A DNA stretch of 64,000 bases from assembly GCA_947252755.1 (NCBI GenBank), contig CAMXWV010000006.1, forward strand, positions 1 through 64,000, in the 5' to 3' direction. Within the stretch, counting starts at the first letter, position 1; the number at the start of each line of letters is the position of its first letter. This document shows positions 18,293 through 26,376 of the stretch, in pieces. This DNA comes from an uncultured Dermabacter sp. Lineage in GTDB: Bacteria; Actinomycetota; Actinomycetes; Actinomycetales; Dermabacteraceae. The notes under the pieces were generated by a model. The model saw only the letters and a list, made by a program, of their open reading frames with translations, had not been told where the DNA came from and did no database searches. A program made the position numbers and the translations under genes.

Positions 18293-18364
18293 TTCCGCGG
18301 CCAGGGCTCGAACCTGGAATTTCAGAACCAAAATCTGATGTGTTGCCGATTACACCATCGCGGA
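18293..18364 (-). tRNA. tRNA-Gln (UUG anticodon)
   Basis: Read on the minus strand, the 72-base sequence folds as a cloverleaf: acceptor TCCGCGA with CCGCGGA, D-stem GTGT/ACAC, anticodon stem TCAGA/TCTGA around loop TTTTGGT (anticodon TTG), a four-base variable region and T-stem CCAGG/CCTGG around TTCGAGC. The U1-A72 pair fits tRNA-Gln. Position 7-66 is an A-C mismatch, leaving six clean acceptor pairs. CCA is not encoded. A 7-bp hairpin without a U-run (GACGATC/GATCGTC, 18269-18288) lies before glmU, so read-through into glmU is possible. Confidence 0.93.
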
Positions 18365-18449
18365 GGGGCCGGCGGGCACCCTGCCGATACTATCGGTCCG
18401 GGAGGCAGATTACTGAATCACGCGGCGCCGCCTGTGCCAGACTTGGCTC

Positions 18450-19112
18450 ATGCCTCACCACACCGCGGCTCGTGCCCGCTCCCCTCGTATGACCGGGCGG
18501 CAGCGCCGGGAGCAGCTCGTCAGCGTGGGCCGCGCAGTGTTCGCCACTCGCGGCTATGACGCCTCCACCGTGGAAGAGATCGCCGCGAAGGCCGGGGTGT
18601 CCAAGCCGATCGTGTACGAGCACTTCGGCGGAAAAGAGGGCCTGTACGCGGTGATCGTGGACCGGGAGACGGAGACTCTGCTGCGCGCTCTCGAGGAGGC
18701 GCTGGCCGACGCACGCGAACATCCGAAAGTGCTGATGGAGCGAGCAGCGCTGGCTTTCCTCACCTACATCGATGAGCAGGAAGACGGATTCACGATTCTG
18801 GTGCGTGACTCCCCCACCGCGCAGACCGGCGGGACCTACTCCGCGCTGCTCGGAGACGTGGCCGGACACGTGGAGCAGCTGCTGCTGCGCCAGCTCGCTT
18901 TCCGTCGCTTCAACAAGCGGGATGCCGCACTGTACGCGAACATGCTGGTGGGCATCGTGGCGTTCACCGGGCAATGGTGGCTGGAGACGAAGACGCCCAG
19001 CAAGGTGGTGGTGGCGGCGCATATCGTCAATCTCGCCTGGAATGGGCTGCGCGGCATGGAGCCGGCGCCGGTGCTGGGCCGTAAGCGGGAGGCGGCAGGA
19101 ACCGATGGTTGA
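18450..19112 (+). CDS. TetR/AcrR-family transcriptional regulator
   Basis: This 220-residue protein has a TetR DNA-binding helix-turn-helix at about residues 14-62, seen in RREQLVSVGRAVFATRGYD, STVEEIAAKAGVSKPIVYEH and FGGKEGLYAVIVDRE. The remaining helical C-terminus would bind an unidentified ligand and form the dimer. Its stop overlaps the next gene, a MarR-family regulator, by eight bases, so the two are co-translated. The closest downstream targets are the SPFH cluster genes, but no palindromic operator was found in front of it, so its regulon is unknown. Confidence 0.88.
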   Translation: MPHHTAARARSPRMTGRQRREQLVSVGRAVFATRGYDASTVEEIAAKAGVSKPIVYEHFGGKEGLYAVIVDRETETLLRALEEALADAREHPKVLMERAALAFLTYIDEQEDGFTILVRDSPTAQTGGTYSALLGDVAGHVEQLLLRQLAFRRFNKRDAALYANMLVGIVAFTGQWWLETKTPSKVVVAAHIVNLAWNGLRGMEPAPVLGRKREAAGTDG

Positions 19113-19686
19113 CCCCAGGGGGCGCAGGAGCTCATCGAACAGAGCTGCCGAGGCCTATGATCCCGCGCAGAGCGCCCGGATGGCGGACGACGTGGACCGG
19201 ATCGCGGCGGCCTGGCAGGCGCTTCACCCGGGGCTTGATGCGACTCCGCTGCAGGTGTTCTCTCGCATCTCGCGGATCGCGCGACTGCAGGAGAGCCTTC
19301 GGCGCAGTGTGTTCGCGGAGCAGGGGCTGGACGGCTGGGAGTTCGACGTGCTCTCCGCTCTGCGCCGCTCAGGAGAGCCGTTCGAGCTGACGCCGCGGGA
19401 TCTGATCCAGGAGACCTTCGTGACCTCGGGGACGATGACCACTCGCCTGCACAAGCTGGAGGTGCGGCACCTGGTGCGGCGCCGCCGCGCCGAAGGCGAT
19501 GGGCGCAGTGTTCTGGTGCGGCTCTCTGAGGAGGGGATCAGACTCGCTGACGCTGCGATCCTCGCGCTGGTTGAGGCTGAGCAGAAGCTGCTGGACTCCC
19601 TCACTGAGGAGCAGACCGCGGACATGGGGGATGGACTGCGGTGTCTGCTGCGCTCCTTCGCTCAGTTCGACGCCGACCCCCGCTGA
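19105..19686 (+). CDS. MarR-family transcriptional regulator
   Basis: This 193-residue protein has a winged helix-turn-helix of the MarR type at about residues 60-150: LDGWEFDVLSALRRSGEPFE, LIQETFVTSGTMTTRLHKLE (recognition helix) and the wing RRRAEGDGRSVLVRLSEEG. Long flanking helices supply the dimer interface. The ATG was set at 19105, where it overlaps the TetR stop (ATGGTTGA), with GGCAGGA just upstream; longer in-frame starts would lie inside the TetR gene. A TetR-MarR pair as one transcript ahead of a membrane cassette suggests local control, but this is inference. Confidence 0.87.
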   Translation: MVDPRGRRSSSNRAAEAYDPAQSARMADDVDRIAAAWQALHPGLDATPLQVFSRISRIARLQESLRRSVFAEQGLDGWEFDVLSALRRSGEPFELTPRDLIQETFVTSGTMTTRLHKLEVRHLVRRRRAEGDGRSVLVRLSEEGIRLADAAILALVEAEQKLLDSLTEEQTADMGDGLRCLLRSFAQFDADPR

Positions 19687-19794
19687 CCGGTTCGATCTCA
19701 GCGGCTCTCGTAGCGCCGAGGATTCCTGTGTGCGTGTTCCCCTATGCTTGAATGTTCGCTGTTGGACACAACGCTTCACTGAACAGGAGTTCTG

Positions 19795-21123
19795 ATGGGC
19801 TTCATCAAGGCATTCACCGGTGCGCTCGGCGGCACATTCGCTGACCAGTGGCTAGATTTTCTCACCGTTCCAGCCGGCATCTCATCCACGGCGGCGCTGT
19901 TCGCCGCGGTTCCGAAGGGAGCCAATGCCGGTCGGGGTGAGAACACCAAGGGCAGCGAGAACATCATCACCAATGGGTCGAAGATCGTGGTGCCGCAGGG
20001 CTACGGCCTGATCACCATGCAGGACGGCCGCACCACAGGCCTGGTCACGGAGCCGGGCGGCTACATCTGGCAGTCCGGTGATCCGAACTCCCGTTCGGTA
20101 TTCGCTGACAACGGCATCATCGCCTCCACCGTGGGCACCACTTGGGAGCGCTTCAAGTTCGGCGGCCAGCCCGGCAGCCAGCAGGCAGCGTTCTTCGTTT
20201 CGCTGAAAGAGCTGCCCGGCAACCGTTTCGGCACCCAGTCCGAAATCTACTGGGATGACATCTACATGAACGCGCAGGTGGGAGCTGTGGCGCGCGGCAG
20301 CTACACGCTGCGCATCGTGGACCCGCTGCTGTTCGTGCACAACTGGGTGCCGGCAAAGCACCTGCAGCCGGGAGCTCCAGCCTTCGATTTCACAGACATG
20401 GACAATGAGGCGGCGGATCAGCTGTTCCGCGAGGTGGTGGCGTCCCTCGCTCCCGCGTTCTCGAAGTACACGAACGATCCGGATAAGAACAACCGGATCA
20501 CCCGCATCCAGTCTGATTCGCAGGGCCTGGGACAGGCGATGAGCGAAGCGGTGGAGGAGAACTACCGCTGGGTCTCTGATCGGGGCATCCGCATTGACAA
20601 GGTTGCGGTCGAATCGATCGAGTACGACGCGGACACCCAGAAACTCCTGTCCGATGTGAAGAAGGCCGACGCACTCTCCGGTGATCGTTCGCGCTCCTTC
20701 GCCTCCCAGGCGTTTGCTCGCGGCGTGGAGTCCGCGGGTCAGCAGGGCGGCGGCGCTGGCCTCGCCATGATGGGCATGGGGGCTGGTGCGCTCGGCGGTA
20801 TGGCTGGGCCCACGAACCAGACCCCGTTCCCGGGCCAGCAGCAGGCCCAGCAGCCTGGTCAGGCTCAGCCGGGCCAGCAGCAGGCGCAGCAGCCCGGCCA
20901 GGCTCAGCCGGCTGAGGCCCCGCAGGGCGAGGCCCAGCCGAGCCCGACTCAGCAGGACCAAGTGCAGCAGGACCAGGCTCAGCAGAGCCAGCCGGCACCG
21001 CAGAGCCAGCAGAGCTCGAATGATCCGGTGGCAGTGCTCGCCCAGTACAAGCAGATGCTGGACCAGGGACTGATCAGCGAGCAGGACTACGAGGCAGCGA
21101 AGAACCGCGTTCTGGGCCTCTGA
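19795..21123 (+). CDS. SPFH-domain (YdjI-like) protein with C-terminal SHOCT motif
   Basis: This 442-residue protein resembles the SPFH 'virion core protein' family that includes Bacillus YdjI, part of a PspA-linked membrane-stress operon. The N-terminal two thirds carry the SPFH fold (GSKIVVPQGYGLITMQDGR, TEPGGYIWQSGDPNSRSVF, GTTWERFKFGGQPG). A Gly/Met-rich hinge (GGGAGLAMMGMGAGALGG) follows near residue 320, then a Gln/Pro-rich linker containing two 13-residue repeats. The last 35 residues match a SHOCT-type oligomerisation motif (LAQYKQMLDQGLISEQDYEAAK). There is no signal peptide, so it is likely cytoplasmic or peripheral. ACAGGAG lies just before the ATG, and a possible -10 box TATGCT is at 19743. 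Confidence 0.8.
   Translation: MGFIKAFTGALGGTFADQWLDFLTVPAGISSTAALFAAVPKGANAGRGENTKGSENIITNGSKIVVPQGYGLITMQDGRTTGLVTEPGGYIWQSGDPNSRSVFADNGIIASTVGTTWERFKFGGQPGSQQAAFFVSLKELPGNRFGTQSEIYWDDIYMNAQVGAVARGSYTLRIVDPLLFVHNWVPAKHLQPGAPAFDFTDMDNEAADQLFREVVASLAPAFSKYTNDPDKNNRITRIQSDSQGLGQAMSEAVEENYRWVSDRGIRIDKVAVESIEYDADTQKLLSDVKKADALSGDRSRSFASQAFARGVESAGQQGGGAGLAMMGMGAGALGGMAGPTNQTPFPGQQQAQQPGQAQPGQQQAQQPGQAQPAEAPQGEAQPSPTQQDQVQQDQAQQSQPAPQSQQSSNDPVAVLAQYKQMLDQGLISEQDYEAAKNRVLGL
20833..20910 (+). repeat. Two tandem 39-bp units in the SPFH linker
   Basis: Two consecutive 39-base units each encode GQQQAQQPGQAQP within the SPFH gene; they differ only at synonymous positions. Looser QAQ/QDQ repeats continue downstream. 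Copy number could vary between strains. Confidence 0.8.
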
Positions 21124-21131
21124 TCCCTCGC

Positions 21132-21165
21132 GCTCGGGGTGCGGCCCACGTGTCGTACCCCGAGC
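21132..21165 (+). other. Hairpin between the SPFH and zinc-ribbon genes
   Basis: GCTCGGGGT and ACCCCGAGC form a perfect 9-bp inverted repeat with a 16-base loop, starting eight bases after the SPFH stop. No U-run follows, so an mRNA-processing, stability or attenuation role is more likely than full termination. Confidence 0.5.
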
Positions 21166-21204
21166 AGTCCGTTCCCTTCGGTCAGCACTGTTGAAAGCCT
21201 GTTG

Positions 21205-22629
21205 ATGAGCACTCCCCCACGTGATCCTTCTCAGCGCAACCCTCTGGGCGCCGAGCACATCTATCCGCAGAACCATCAGCCCTCTGCGCCGTTCCACCAT
21301 GCGCAGCCAACCCCGTCCGGCGAGCAGGTCCCACCTGACCTTGCCGCTGAAGAGCAGCAGATGCCTCAGCCGGCAGCTCAGCCCGCGGAGGCGGCACAGT
21401 CGTCCGCTGTGCCGGGATCGATGGTGCCGCCGGAGATCATGGAGGAGCTGGAGCCTGTCGGGGACCGGGTGATCGACACCTCGAGCGGCAAGAGCGATGG
21501 CCTGAACCGCTGCCCGCGCTGCGGGTCCACTGAGATCGGTTACTCCGCTCGGCTCGGCTCACTCGTGTGCGGCTACTGCCGCTTCCAGTGGAACGAAGAG
21601 CTCGCCGATCAGAAGTTCGGCTTCGGCACCGAGATCGGATCGCTTGCCGGAACCGTGCGCGGCTCCGGTGCGGGGGACATCGTGGCGGACTCCTCGGTGG
21701 TCACCATCAAGTGCACCGGCTGCGGTGCTGAAGTGGTGATCAATCCCGATGAGGCGCAGCAGGCGAAGTGCCATTGGTGCCGGCAGATCCTTTCCATCAA
21801 CCAGCAGATCCCCAATGGCACATTCCCGGATGCGATCCTCCCGTTCACCCTCACACATGAGCAGGGCGTGGAGGCGATCCGACAGTTTGCGGGCAGTCGC
21901 CGTTTCTTTGCTCACCCCGCTTTCCGGGACGGCTTCGCGCCGGAGAATGTGCGCGGTGTGTACCTTCCGTACATGCTGGTGGACGGAAACCTTCATGCGC
22001 GGCTGGAGGGAGTGGGTGAGCGCACGCTGCGCACCTACCAGAAGCGGGTCAGCAAGGACGAGACCGTCACGGTGCATGACGTAGCTCAGTATGAGTTGGG
22101 GCGCCAGTTCGACCTGCGGATCGATGATCTGCCCACCGAATCCAGTTCAGCGCGCGCATCAATGGACTGGACTGAGAACTCGAACAACATCATCAACGCC
22201 ATCCAGCCGTTCGATACCAAGAACGCCGTTGCCTACAACTCAAACTATCTTCATGGCTTCACCTCTGAGCGACGCGATACGGATATCGCCGATCTGGATG
22301 ATCGGATCTCCGAGCAGTTCCTCACCATTGCGCGTGCTCGTGCCCGCACCATGACCGGGAGATATGACCGCGGTGTGCGCTGGGACCGCGAAGGAGTAGC
22401 CGTGACCGGAACTCGCTGGGTCTCGATCTACCTGCCGGTCTGGCTGTACAGCCATGTTGAACAGAAGTCAGACGGCTCGTCGTTCGTTCACTACCTCGCG
22501 GTGAATGGGCGAACCGGGCAGACGATGGGATCGGTGCCGCTCTCGATGGGCCGGCTGTGGGCTGCCTCCTGCTCACTTGCCGTGCTCGCCACTGCGGTCT
22601 CGCTTCCGATCATGTGGTTCATGATGTGA
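21205..22629 (+). CDS. Membrane-anchored double zinc-ribbon protein
   Basis: This 474-residue protein starts with about 90 Pro/Gln/Ala-rich residues, followed by two zinc-ribbon-like four-cysteine motifs: CPRCGSTEIGYSARL with VCGYC (TFIIB-like), and CTGCGAEVVINPDEAQQ with CHWC. A mixed alpha/beta region of about 250 residues follows (NVRGVYLPYMLVDGNLHARL, WVSIYLPVWLYSHVEQ). The C-terminus is one hydrophobic helix (LAVLATAVSLPIMWFMM), so the bulk is probably cytoplasmic and tail-anchored. The pairing with an SPFH protein resembles Bacillus YdjG-YdjI. ATG 21205 was picked because the coding pattern begins there; the in-frame codon at 21139 lies in the hairpin region. Its function is not established. 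Confidence 0.78.
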   Translation: MSTPPRDPSQRNPLGAEHIYPQNHQPSAPFHHAQPTPSGEQVPPDLAAEEQQMPQPAAQPAEAAQSSAVPGSMVPPEIMEELEPVGDRVIDTSSGKSDGLNRCPRCGSTEIGYSARLGSLVCGYCRFQWNEELADQKFGFGTEIGSLAGTVRGSGAGDIVADSSVVTIKCTGCGAEVVINPDEAQQAKCHWCRQILSINQQIPNGTFPDAILPFTLTHEQGVEAIRQFAGSRRFFAHPAFRDGFAPENVRGVYLPYMLVDGNLHARLEGVGERTLRTYQKRVSKDETVTVHDVAQYELGRQFDLRIDDLPTESSSARASMDWTENSNNIINAIQPFDTKNAVAYNSNYLHGFTSERRDTDIADLDDRISEQFLTIARARARTMTGRYDRGVRWDREGVAVTGTRWVSIYLPVWLYSHVEQKSDGSSFVHYLAVNGRTGQTMGSVPLSMGRLWAASCSLAVLATAVSLPIMWFMM

Positions 22630-22642
22630 TGGGGTGATAGAT

Positions 22643-22924
22643 ATGACCGATTCACTGCTGATGCTGATCAGCCCGTTTGTGATCGGGCTATGCGTGTGGT
22701 CGCTGGTGTTCGGCGGCATCTTCAGCTACTACCGCAATCACGACAAGCGCTACGCGTTCGAAAAAGAGACCCTGGTGGAGGTTGCGAACGCGCAGGGGTT
22801 CGATCGCCAAACCCGCACCCGAAAAGGTGTGAAGGGCAACTGGATGAGCGACGCGAACCACAATAAACACCACCAGCGGGTGCGCCGAATCGATATGGGT
22901 GGTCACAGCGCCGGCGGCGGCTGA
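22643..22924 (+). CDS. Small single-pass membrane protein of the SPFH cluster
   Basis: This 93-residue protein has one N-terminal membrane helix (LLMLISPFVIGLCVWSLVFG), then a basic cytoplasmic tail rich in Tyr, His and Arg (YYRNHDKRYAFEK, NHNKHHQRVRR). GGGG eight bases upstream favours ATG 22643; GTG 22634 is possible. It begins 13 bases after the zinc-ribbon gene and ends the plus-strand cassette. I do not recognise a family. The His/Arg-rich tail might bind anionic lipid or a partner protein, which is speculation. Confidence 0.65.
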   Translation: MTDSLLMLISPFVIGLCVWSLVFGGIFSYYRNHDKRYAFEKETLVEVANAQGFDRQTRTRKGVKGNWMSDANHNKHHQRVRRIDMGGHSAGGG

Positions 22925-22927
22925 TTC

Positions 22928-22939
22928 AGCTGATCAGCT
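22928..22939. other. 12-bp perfect palindrome after the SPFH cassette
   Basis: AGCTGATCAGCT is a perfect palindrome three bases after the stop of the small membrane protein, between convergent genes. It is too short for a strong terminator and could be a protein-binding site or chance. Confidence 0.3.
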
Positions 22940-22997
22940 CAACCAGCTTTAGCCAGCGCTCTTGTGCGCGATTTCGAAGGGGTTCGTGCGTCACCGT

Positions 22998-23267
22998 TCA
23001 CCGCCTGCTCCGCCATTGAGGGATACCCGCGGCGATTCGCAAGATCCAGTAGACCACAGTGACCGCGAGGACGATCAGCAGCAGACTGCCGCCGAATCGA
23101 TCGGGGAACACGACAAAGACCAGGAGCAGCACCAAGCCGATCTGCAGTCCTGCGACAATCACTTCTCGGCCCGGTGTTGATGCGGGTCCAAAGCTCATCA
23201 AGTCCGCGACTAGGCTGCGCTGCGCCGGGGTGAATTCGGGCTGTTCTGGGGTGCTCCATTCGCTCAT
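22998..23267 (-). CDS. Small two-helix membrane protein
   Basis: This 89-residue protein has a polar N-terminus (MSEWSTPEQPEFTPAQRSL) and two predicted membrane helices, VIVAGLQIGLVLLLVFVVF and GSLLLIVLAVTVVYWILRIA, ending in a short basic tail. ATG 23267 was favoured because the protein then starts with a plausible soluble segment; no strong ribosome site is visible. It is convergent with the SPFH cassette and divergent from the ABC exporter operon, so it may share the regulatory region at 23300-23390. An overlapping minus-strand frame lacks membrane or coding character and was rejected. No function is known. Confidence 0.6.
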   Translation of the reverse strand: MSEWSTPEQPEFTPAQRSLVADLMSFGPASTPGREVIVAGLQIGLVLLLVFVVFPDRFGGSLLLIVLAVTVVYWILRIAAGIPQWRSRR

Positions 23268-23305
23268 ATCTTCATGCTCACCGGCCTGCGTCGCGGCGGG
23301 TAGAA

Positions 23306-23338
23306 ACACATGTCACTGCTTGGATGACACATGTCATC
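23306..23338 (+). promoter_or_regulatory. Paired ACACATGTCA repeats upstream of the exporter/TCS operon
   Basis: ACACATGTCA occurs at 23306-23315 and again at 23327-23336, exactly 21 bases apart, about two helical turns. The second copy lies within a 7-bp inverted repeat, GATGACA-CA-TGTCATC (23323-23338). A TGATAT -10-like box is at 23346 and the ABC gene starts at 23394. The arrangement suits a dimeric response regulator, most simply the one encoded at the end of the operon. A divergent gene starts at 23267, so both directions could be controlled. Confidence 0.5.
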
Positions 23339-23393
23339 TCAGCGATGATATCCGTGACTACCGCCCCATCTGGGGTGCAGAGACGCTGGAAGC

Positions 23394-24386
23394 ATGAACG
23401 ACAGATCCGACAGCCTCGCCAGTGCCGATCCCGCGGTCACGGTTGATGGGGTGTGGTGCTCCTACGGTGATTTCATCGCCGTCAGAGACGTGAGCTTCAC
23501 CGTTGCCCCCGGTTCGATCCACGCACTGCTGGGCACCAATGGGGCGGGGAAGACGACGCTGCTGGAGACCATTCAAGGCTTCCGTCAACCCTCCCACGGA
23601 CGTCTCCGGGTATTCGGCTGTGATCCGACGCGAGAGCGCAGCCGTGTCGCCGCACGCACAGGCACCATGCTGCAGGAGGCAGGACTGGTCGATGAGATGA
23701 CCGTCGCCGGTCAGCTCGAACTGTGGAAAGGCATGAACCTGCGCGACGACGAGATCGACCGCGTGCTGGGTATCGTCGGTCTGACCCATCGACGCACAGT
23801 TCCGGTGTCGGTGCTCTCCGGAGGAGAACGTCGTCGTTTGGACTTCGCGATGGCGCTCTGGGGCGATCCGGAACTGCTTGTGCTTGACGAGCCGACCACC
23901 GGCTTAGATCCGCAATCACGCAGAACCATGTGGCGGATCATCCAAGACCTCGTCGCCAAGGGCAGTGCGGTGCTGCTGACAACCCATTATCTGGAAGAAG
24001 CGCAGAACCTGGCCGCGACCGTCACGATTCTCGATCAAGGGGTCGTCGCCCGCAACGGCCCGATGACCGATGTGCTCGCCTCGATCCCCGCAACGATCGA
24101 CTTCTCCCTCGAAGCTTCGCCTTCGATCGTCGAAGGTCTGGCTGCGTGCCTCAGAGGTGACCTCACAGTGGCGACAGTCGCTGACCGCCACGTGCGCCTG
24201 AGCATCCGCACCACGGATCTGCAGGGTGATGTTGGACGCGTCATCGACTGGGCTCGCGAACACGTCCTGACGCTCAAGGGACTGAGCTCGTCTCCAGCAT
24301 CACTTGAAGACGTGTTCCTGGATGTCGCAGACGCATCCACAGAACCACAGAGCACCACTGACAATAACGAGGGAGCGCACGTATGA
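23394..24386 (+). CDS. ABC transporter ATP-binding protein
   Basis: This 330-residue ATPase belongs to the drug/antibiotic-type exporter class (CcmA/DrrA-like). Walker A is GTNGAGKTTLLETI near residue 48, the ABC signature is VSVLSGGERRRLDFAMAL near 140, Walker B is LLVLDEPTTGLDPQSRR, followed by the H-loop in LLTTHYLEEAQN. A C-terminal extension of about 90 residues ends with SPASLEDVFLDVAD, the DUF4162-type tail of such exporters. Its stop overlaps the permease start (ATGA). With the permease, histidine kinase and response regulator it forms an apparent four-gene operon resembling Bacillus yvfRS-desKR. Substrate unknown. Confidence 0.93.
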   Translation: MNDRSDSLASADPAVTVDGVWCSYGDFIAVRDVSFTVAPGSIHALLGTNGAGKTTLLETIQGFRQPSHGRLRVFGCDPTRERSRVAARTGTMLQEAGLVDEMTVAGQLELWKGMNLRDDEIDRVLGIVGLTHRRTVPVSVLSGGERRRLDFAMALWGDPELLVLDEPTTGLDPQSRRTMWRIIQDLVAKGSAVLLTTHYLEEAQNLAATVTILDQGVVARNGPMTDVLASIPATIDFSLEASPSIVEGLAACLRGDLTVATVADRHVRLSIRTTDLQGDVGRVIDWAREHVLTLKGLSSSPASLEDVFLDVADASTEPQSTTDNNEGAHV

Positions 24387-25162
24387 GCGCAGCAACTGGC
24401 ACTGCCTCAACCAGGACAAACCGGCATCTGTGGTGGGCGCTCGTGGTATCAGAATTGCGCGTCTTCCTCCGGCAGCCGATCATGCTCGCCCTCGCCTTGC
24501 TCGTCCCAGCAGCCCTTCTAGGCATCGCAGGGATTGCGGAGCTCGCTGCCCCTGCGGAGATGTGGGCGAGCGGGGCGGGTCGGAACACCGCAGCAGTCAT
24601 GTGCATCACGGTCTACTTCATCGCACTGAACACCATCACGGCGCGGCGTCACACCCTCGCCTTGAAGCGGCTGCGCACGACGGCGCTGCCTGATGTCGGA
24701 ATTGTGTCCGGCCTGCTGGTTGCTCCGATCCTGATCGGGCTGTTCCAGATCGCCGTCGTCACTGCCGGCCTGATGCTCATCGGCGCACCCGCCGGGCAGC
24801 CTGCCCCCGCCTCACCCGCTCTCCTCGTGCTGTCGGGGGTGACCGGCGTCGTGATCGCCGCACTCGCAGGCTTGGTGACCAGTGCTTTAACAGCGAACCC
24901 GGAAAAGGCGCAGTGGACAATGCTGCCGCTGTTCGTCGGGGCCATGGGAGCCGTCTCCCTGCTCCCGTCCGTCACCGATCCTCTCGGCACCATCGCAATG
25001 CGCCTGGTGCCCCTCGTTGCCAACGCCGATATGACCACCGCCGCCTGGCTATTCGATGGGGATCTCAGCAGAGTGGGAATCGATGCTGCGATCATAGTGA
25101 TATGGCTTCTGCTGCTGGGACTGCTGTCGATGCGGACGTTCCGGTGGGAGCGACGCCGGTAG
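24383..25162 (+). CDS. ABC-2 type transporter permease
   Basis: This 259-residue protein has a cytoplasmic N-terminus followed by six hydrophobic helices, consistent with an ABC-2 permease: MLALALLVPAALLGIAGIAE, the region around MCITVYFIALNTITA, GLLVAPILIGLFQIAVVTAG, GVTGVVIAALAGLVTSAL, TMLPLFVGAMGAVSLLPSV and AIIVIWLLLLGLLSMRTF. The conserved mid-protein RRHTLALKRLRTTALP is typical of ABC-2 exporters. It would dimerise and pair with the preceding ATPase, whose stop it overlaps by four bases. Half-size permeases of this kind export drugs, lipids or peptides; the cargo cannot be predicted. Confidence 0.9.
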   Translation: MSAATGTASTRTNRHLWWALVVSELRVFLRQPIMLALALLVPAALLGIAGIAELAAPAEMWASGAGRNTAAVMCITVYFIALNTITARRHTLALKRLRTTALPDVGIVSGLLVAPILIGLFQIAVVTAGLMLIGAPAGQPAPASPALLVLSGVTGVVIAALAGLVTSALTANPEKAQWTMLPLFVGAMGAVSLLPSVTDPLGTIAMRLVPLVANADMTTAAWLFDGDLSRVGIDAAIIVIWLLLLGLLSMRTFRWERRR

Positions 25163-25167
25163 TCCCC

Positions 25168-26376
25168 ATGCATCCAGCCGCTCGGCCCGCTTCGTTTTCT
25201 GGCATCGGCGCCTACATCACCTGCTCCCACATCACGATCTGCCTCGCGGCATTCACGATTCCCGTCATCGCGTATGCACCACAGGCAGCTCCGGGGGCTG
25301 CGGCGGTCGGGATCGCCGCCAGCACTCTGACCGCTGTGCTGGGCAGCGCAGCCCTGTTCACCGAAACACACTCCGACAATGGATTCGCACAATGGTGGCG
25401 GCGCGAGCCGGTGCTGACGGTCTGGAGAATTCTGATCCTGGCCGCGGCAGTAGCTGTTCTGTTGCTTCCGCCCGAACCTGGGGCGAGCGCCGTTCCACCT
25501 GCGGCTCTGCCACTTGCACTCGCGCTGCGAGCGATCGCGGCAGGTTCGTTCTGGCTCAGCTCGCTCCGCATCGCGGGGGCGATTATCGCGTGCGTTATCG
25601 CTTCCCGCATCGTGCCGGACGTCATTGAGGTGGCCACCTGGGACGTCACTCCCGCCATCGCAATCGGTGCGGGGCTCGCCCTGGCCGTGCTCGGTCAAGA
25701 CTGGGTGTACAGGCTCGCACTCGAGGTCGACGACCTGCGCACAACCGAGGCTGAACGCGCCATCACGCGCGAACGACAGCGCTTCGCCGGAGACCTGCAC
25801 GACATTCAAGGCCAGCACCTGCAGCTGCTCGCCGTCGAAGCACAGCTCGTGCAGCGCCTCATCGACACCGAAAGATACGACCAGGCGCGTCAGCACGCCG
25901 AGGCACTCGGCCAGATCGCCGCTACCGCAGTGGACGAGATGCGCAGTGTCGTCCACGCCTACCGCCCCGTCACCGTCGCAGACGAAGCGGCCAACGCCGT
26001 GCGCGTCCTGGAGTCCGCCGGGATCACCGTTGAGGCACACGTCGAGGTACCCCAGGGCCTAGCGGAGGCGACGGAGCGGCTGCTCGGGCTCACCATCCGC
26101 GAGGGCATCACCAATATCCTCCGCCATACCCGCGCTCGCTACTGCGCACTCACCGTCACCGGCCACAACCGTGGGGATGTCGAGGGTGTCACGGTCGTTC
26201 TCGCCGATAGCGGACCTCGCGCTCTGCAATCATCCAGTTCCGGCACAGGACTGGCATCTCTGCACAGCCGATATGACGAAGCCGCAGGCGAGTTGACGTT
26301 CACCAGCAACGAAACAGCGGGCGCTCAGCTAGTGGGCTGGCTTCCCACTCACCAGAGAAAGACAGGCGCACCATGA
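25168..26376 (+). CDS. NarL/DesK-type sensor histidine kinase
   Basis: This 402-residue kinase has five or six membrane helices in the first 175 residues (AVAVLLLPPE, AIIACVIASRIV, AIAIGAGLALAVLG), a short coiled linker, a HisKA_3 box around His211 (RQRFAGDLHDIQGQHLQLL), and a C-terminal HATPase domain with the N-box REGITNILRHTRA and G-box SSGTGLASLHSRYDEAAG. There is no extracellular sensor domain, so the signal is likely sensed in the membrane, as in DesK. The start is uncertain: ATG 25168 lacks a good ribosome site, and GTG 25145 or ATG 25101, overlapping the permease, are alternatives. The stop overlaps the response regulator start. Confidence 0.88.
   Translation: MHPAARPASFSGIGAYITCSHITICLAAFTIPVIAYAPQAAPGAAAVGIAASTLTAVLGSAALFTETHSDNGFAQWWRREPVLTVWRILILAAAVAVLLLPPEPGASAVPPAALPLALALRAIAAGSFWLSSLRIAGAIIACVIASRIVPDVIEVATWDVTPAIAIGAGLALAVLGQDWVYRLALEVDDLRTTEAERAITRERQRFAGDLHDIQGQHLQLLAVEAQLVQRLIDTERYDQARQHAEALGQIAATAVDEMRSVVHAYRPVTVADEAANAVRVLESAGITVEAHVEVPQGLAEATERLLGLTIREGITNILRHTRARYCALTVTGHNRGDVEGVTVVLADSGPRALQSSSSGTGLASLHSRYDEAAGELTFTSNETAGAQLVGWLPTHQRKTGAP

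Noticed and set aside
22939..23259. Second minus-strand open frame (106 codons) over the two-helix membrane protein gene
   Set aside because: It lacks hydrophobic segments or conserved motifs; the other frame gives two clean membrane helices.
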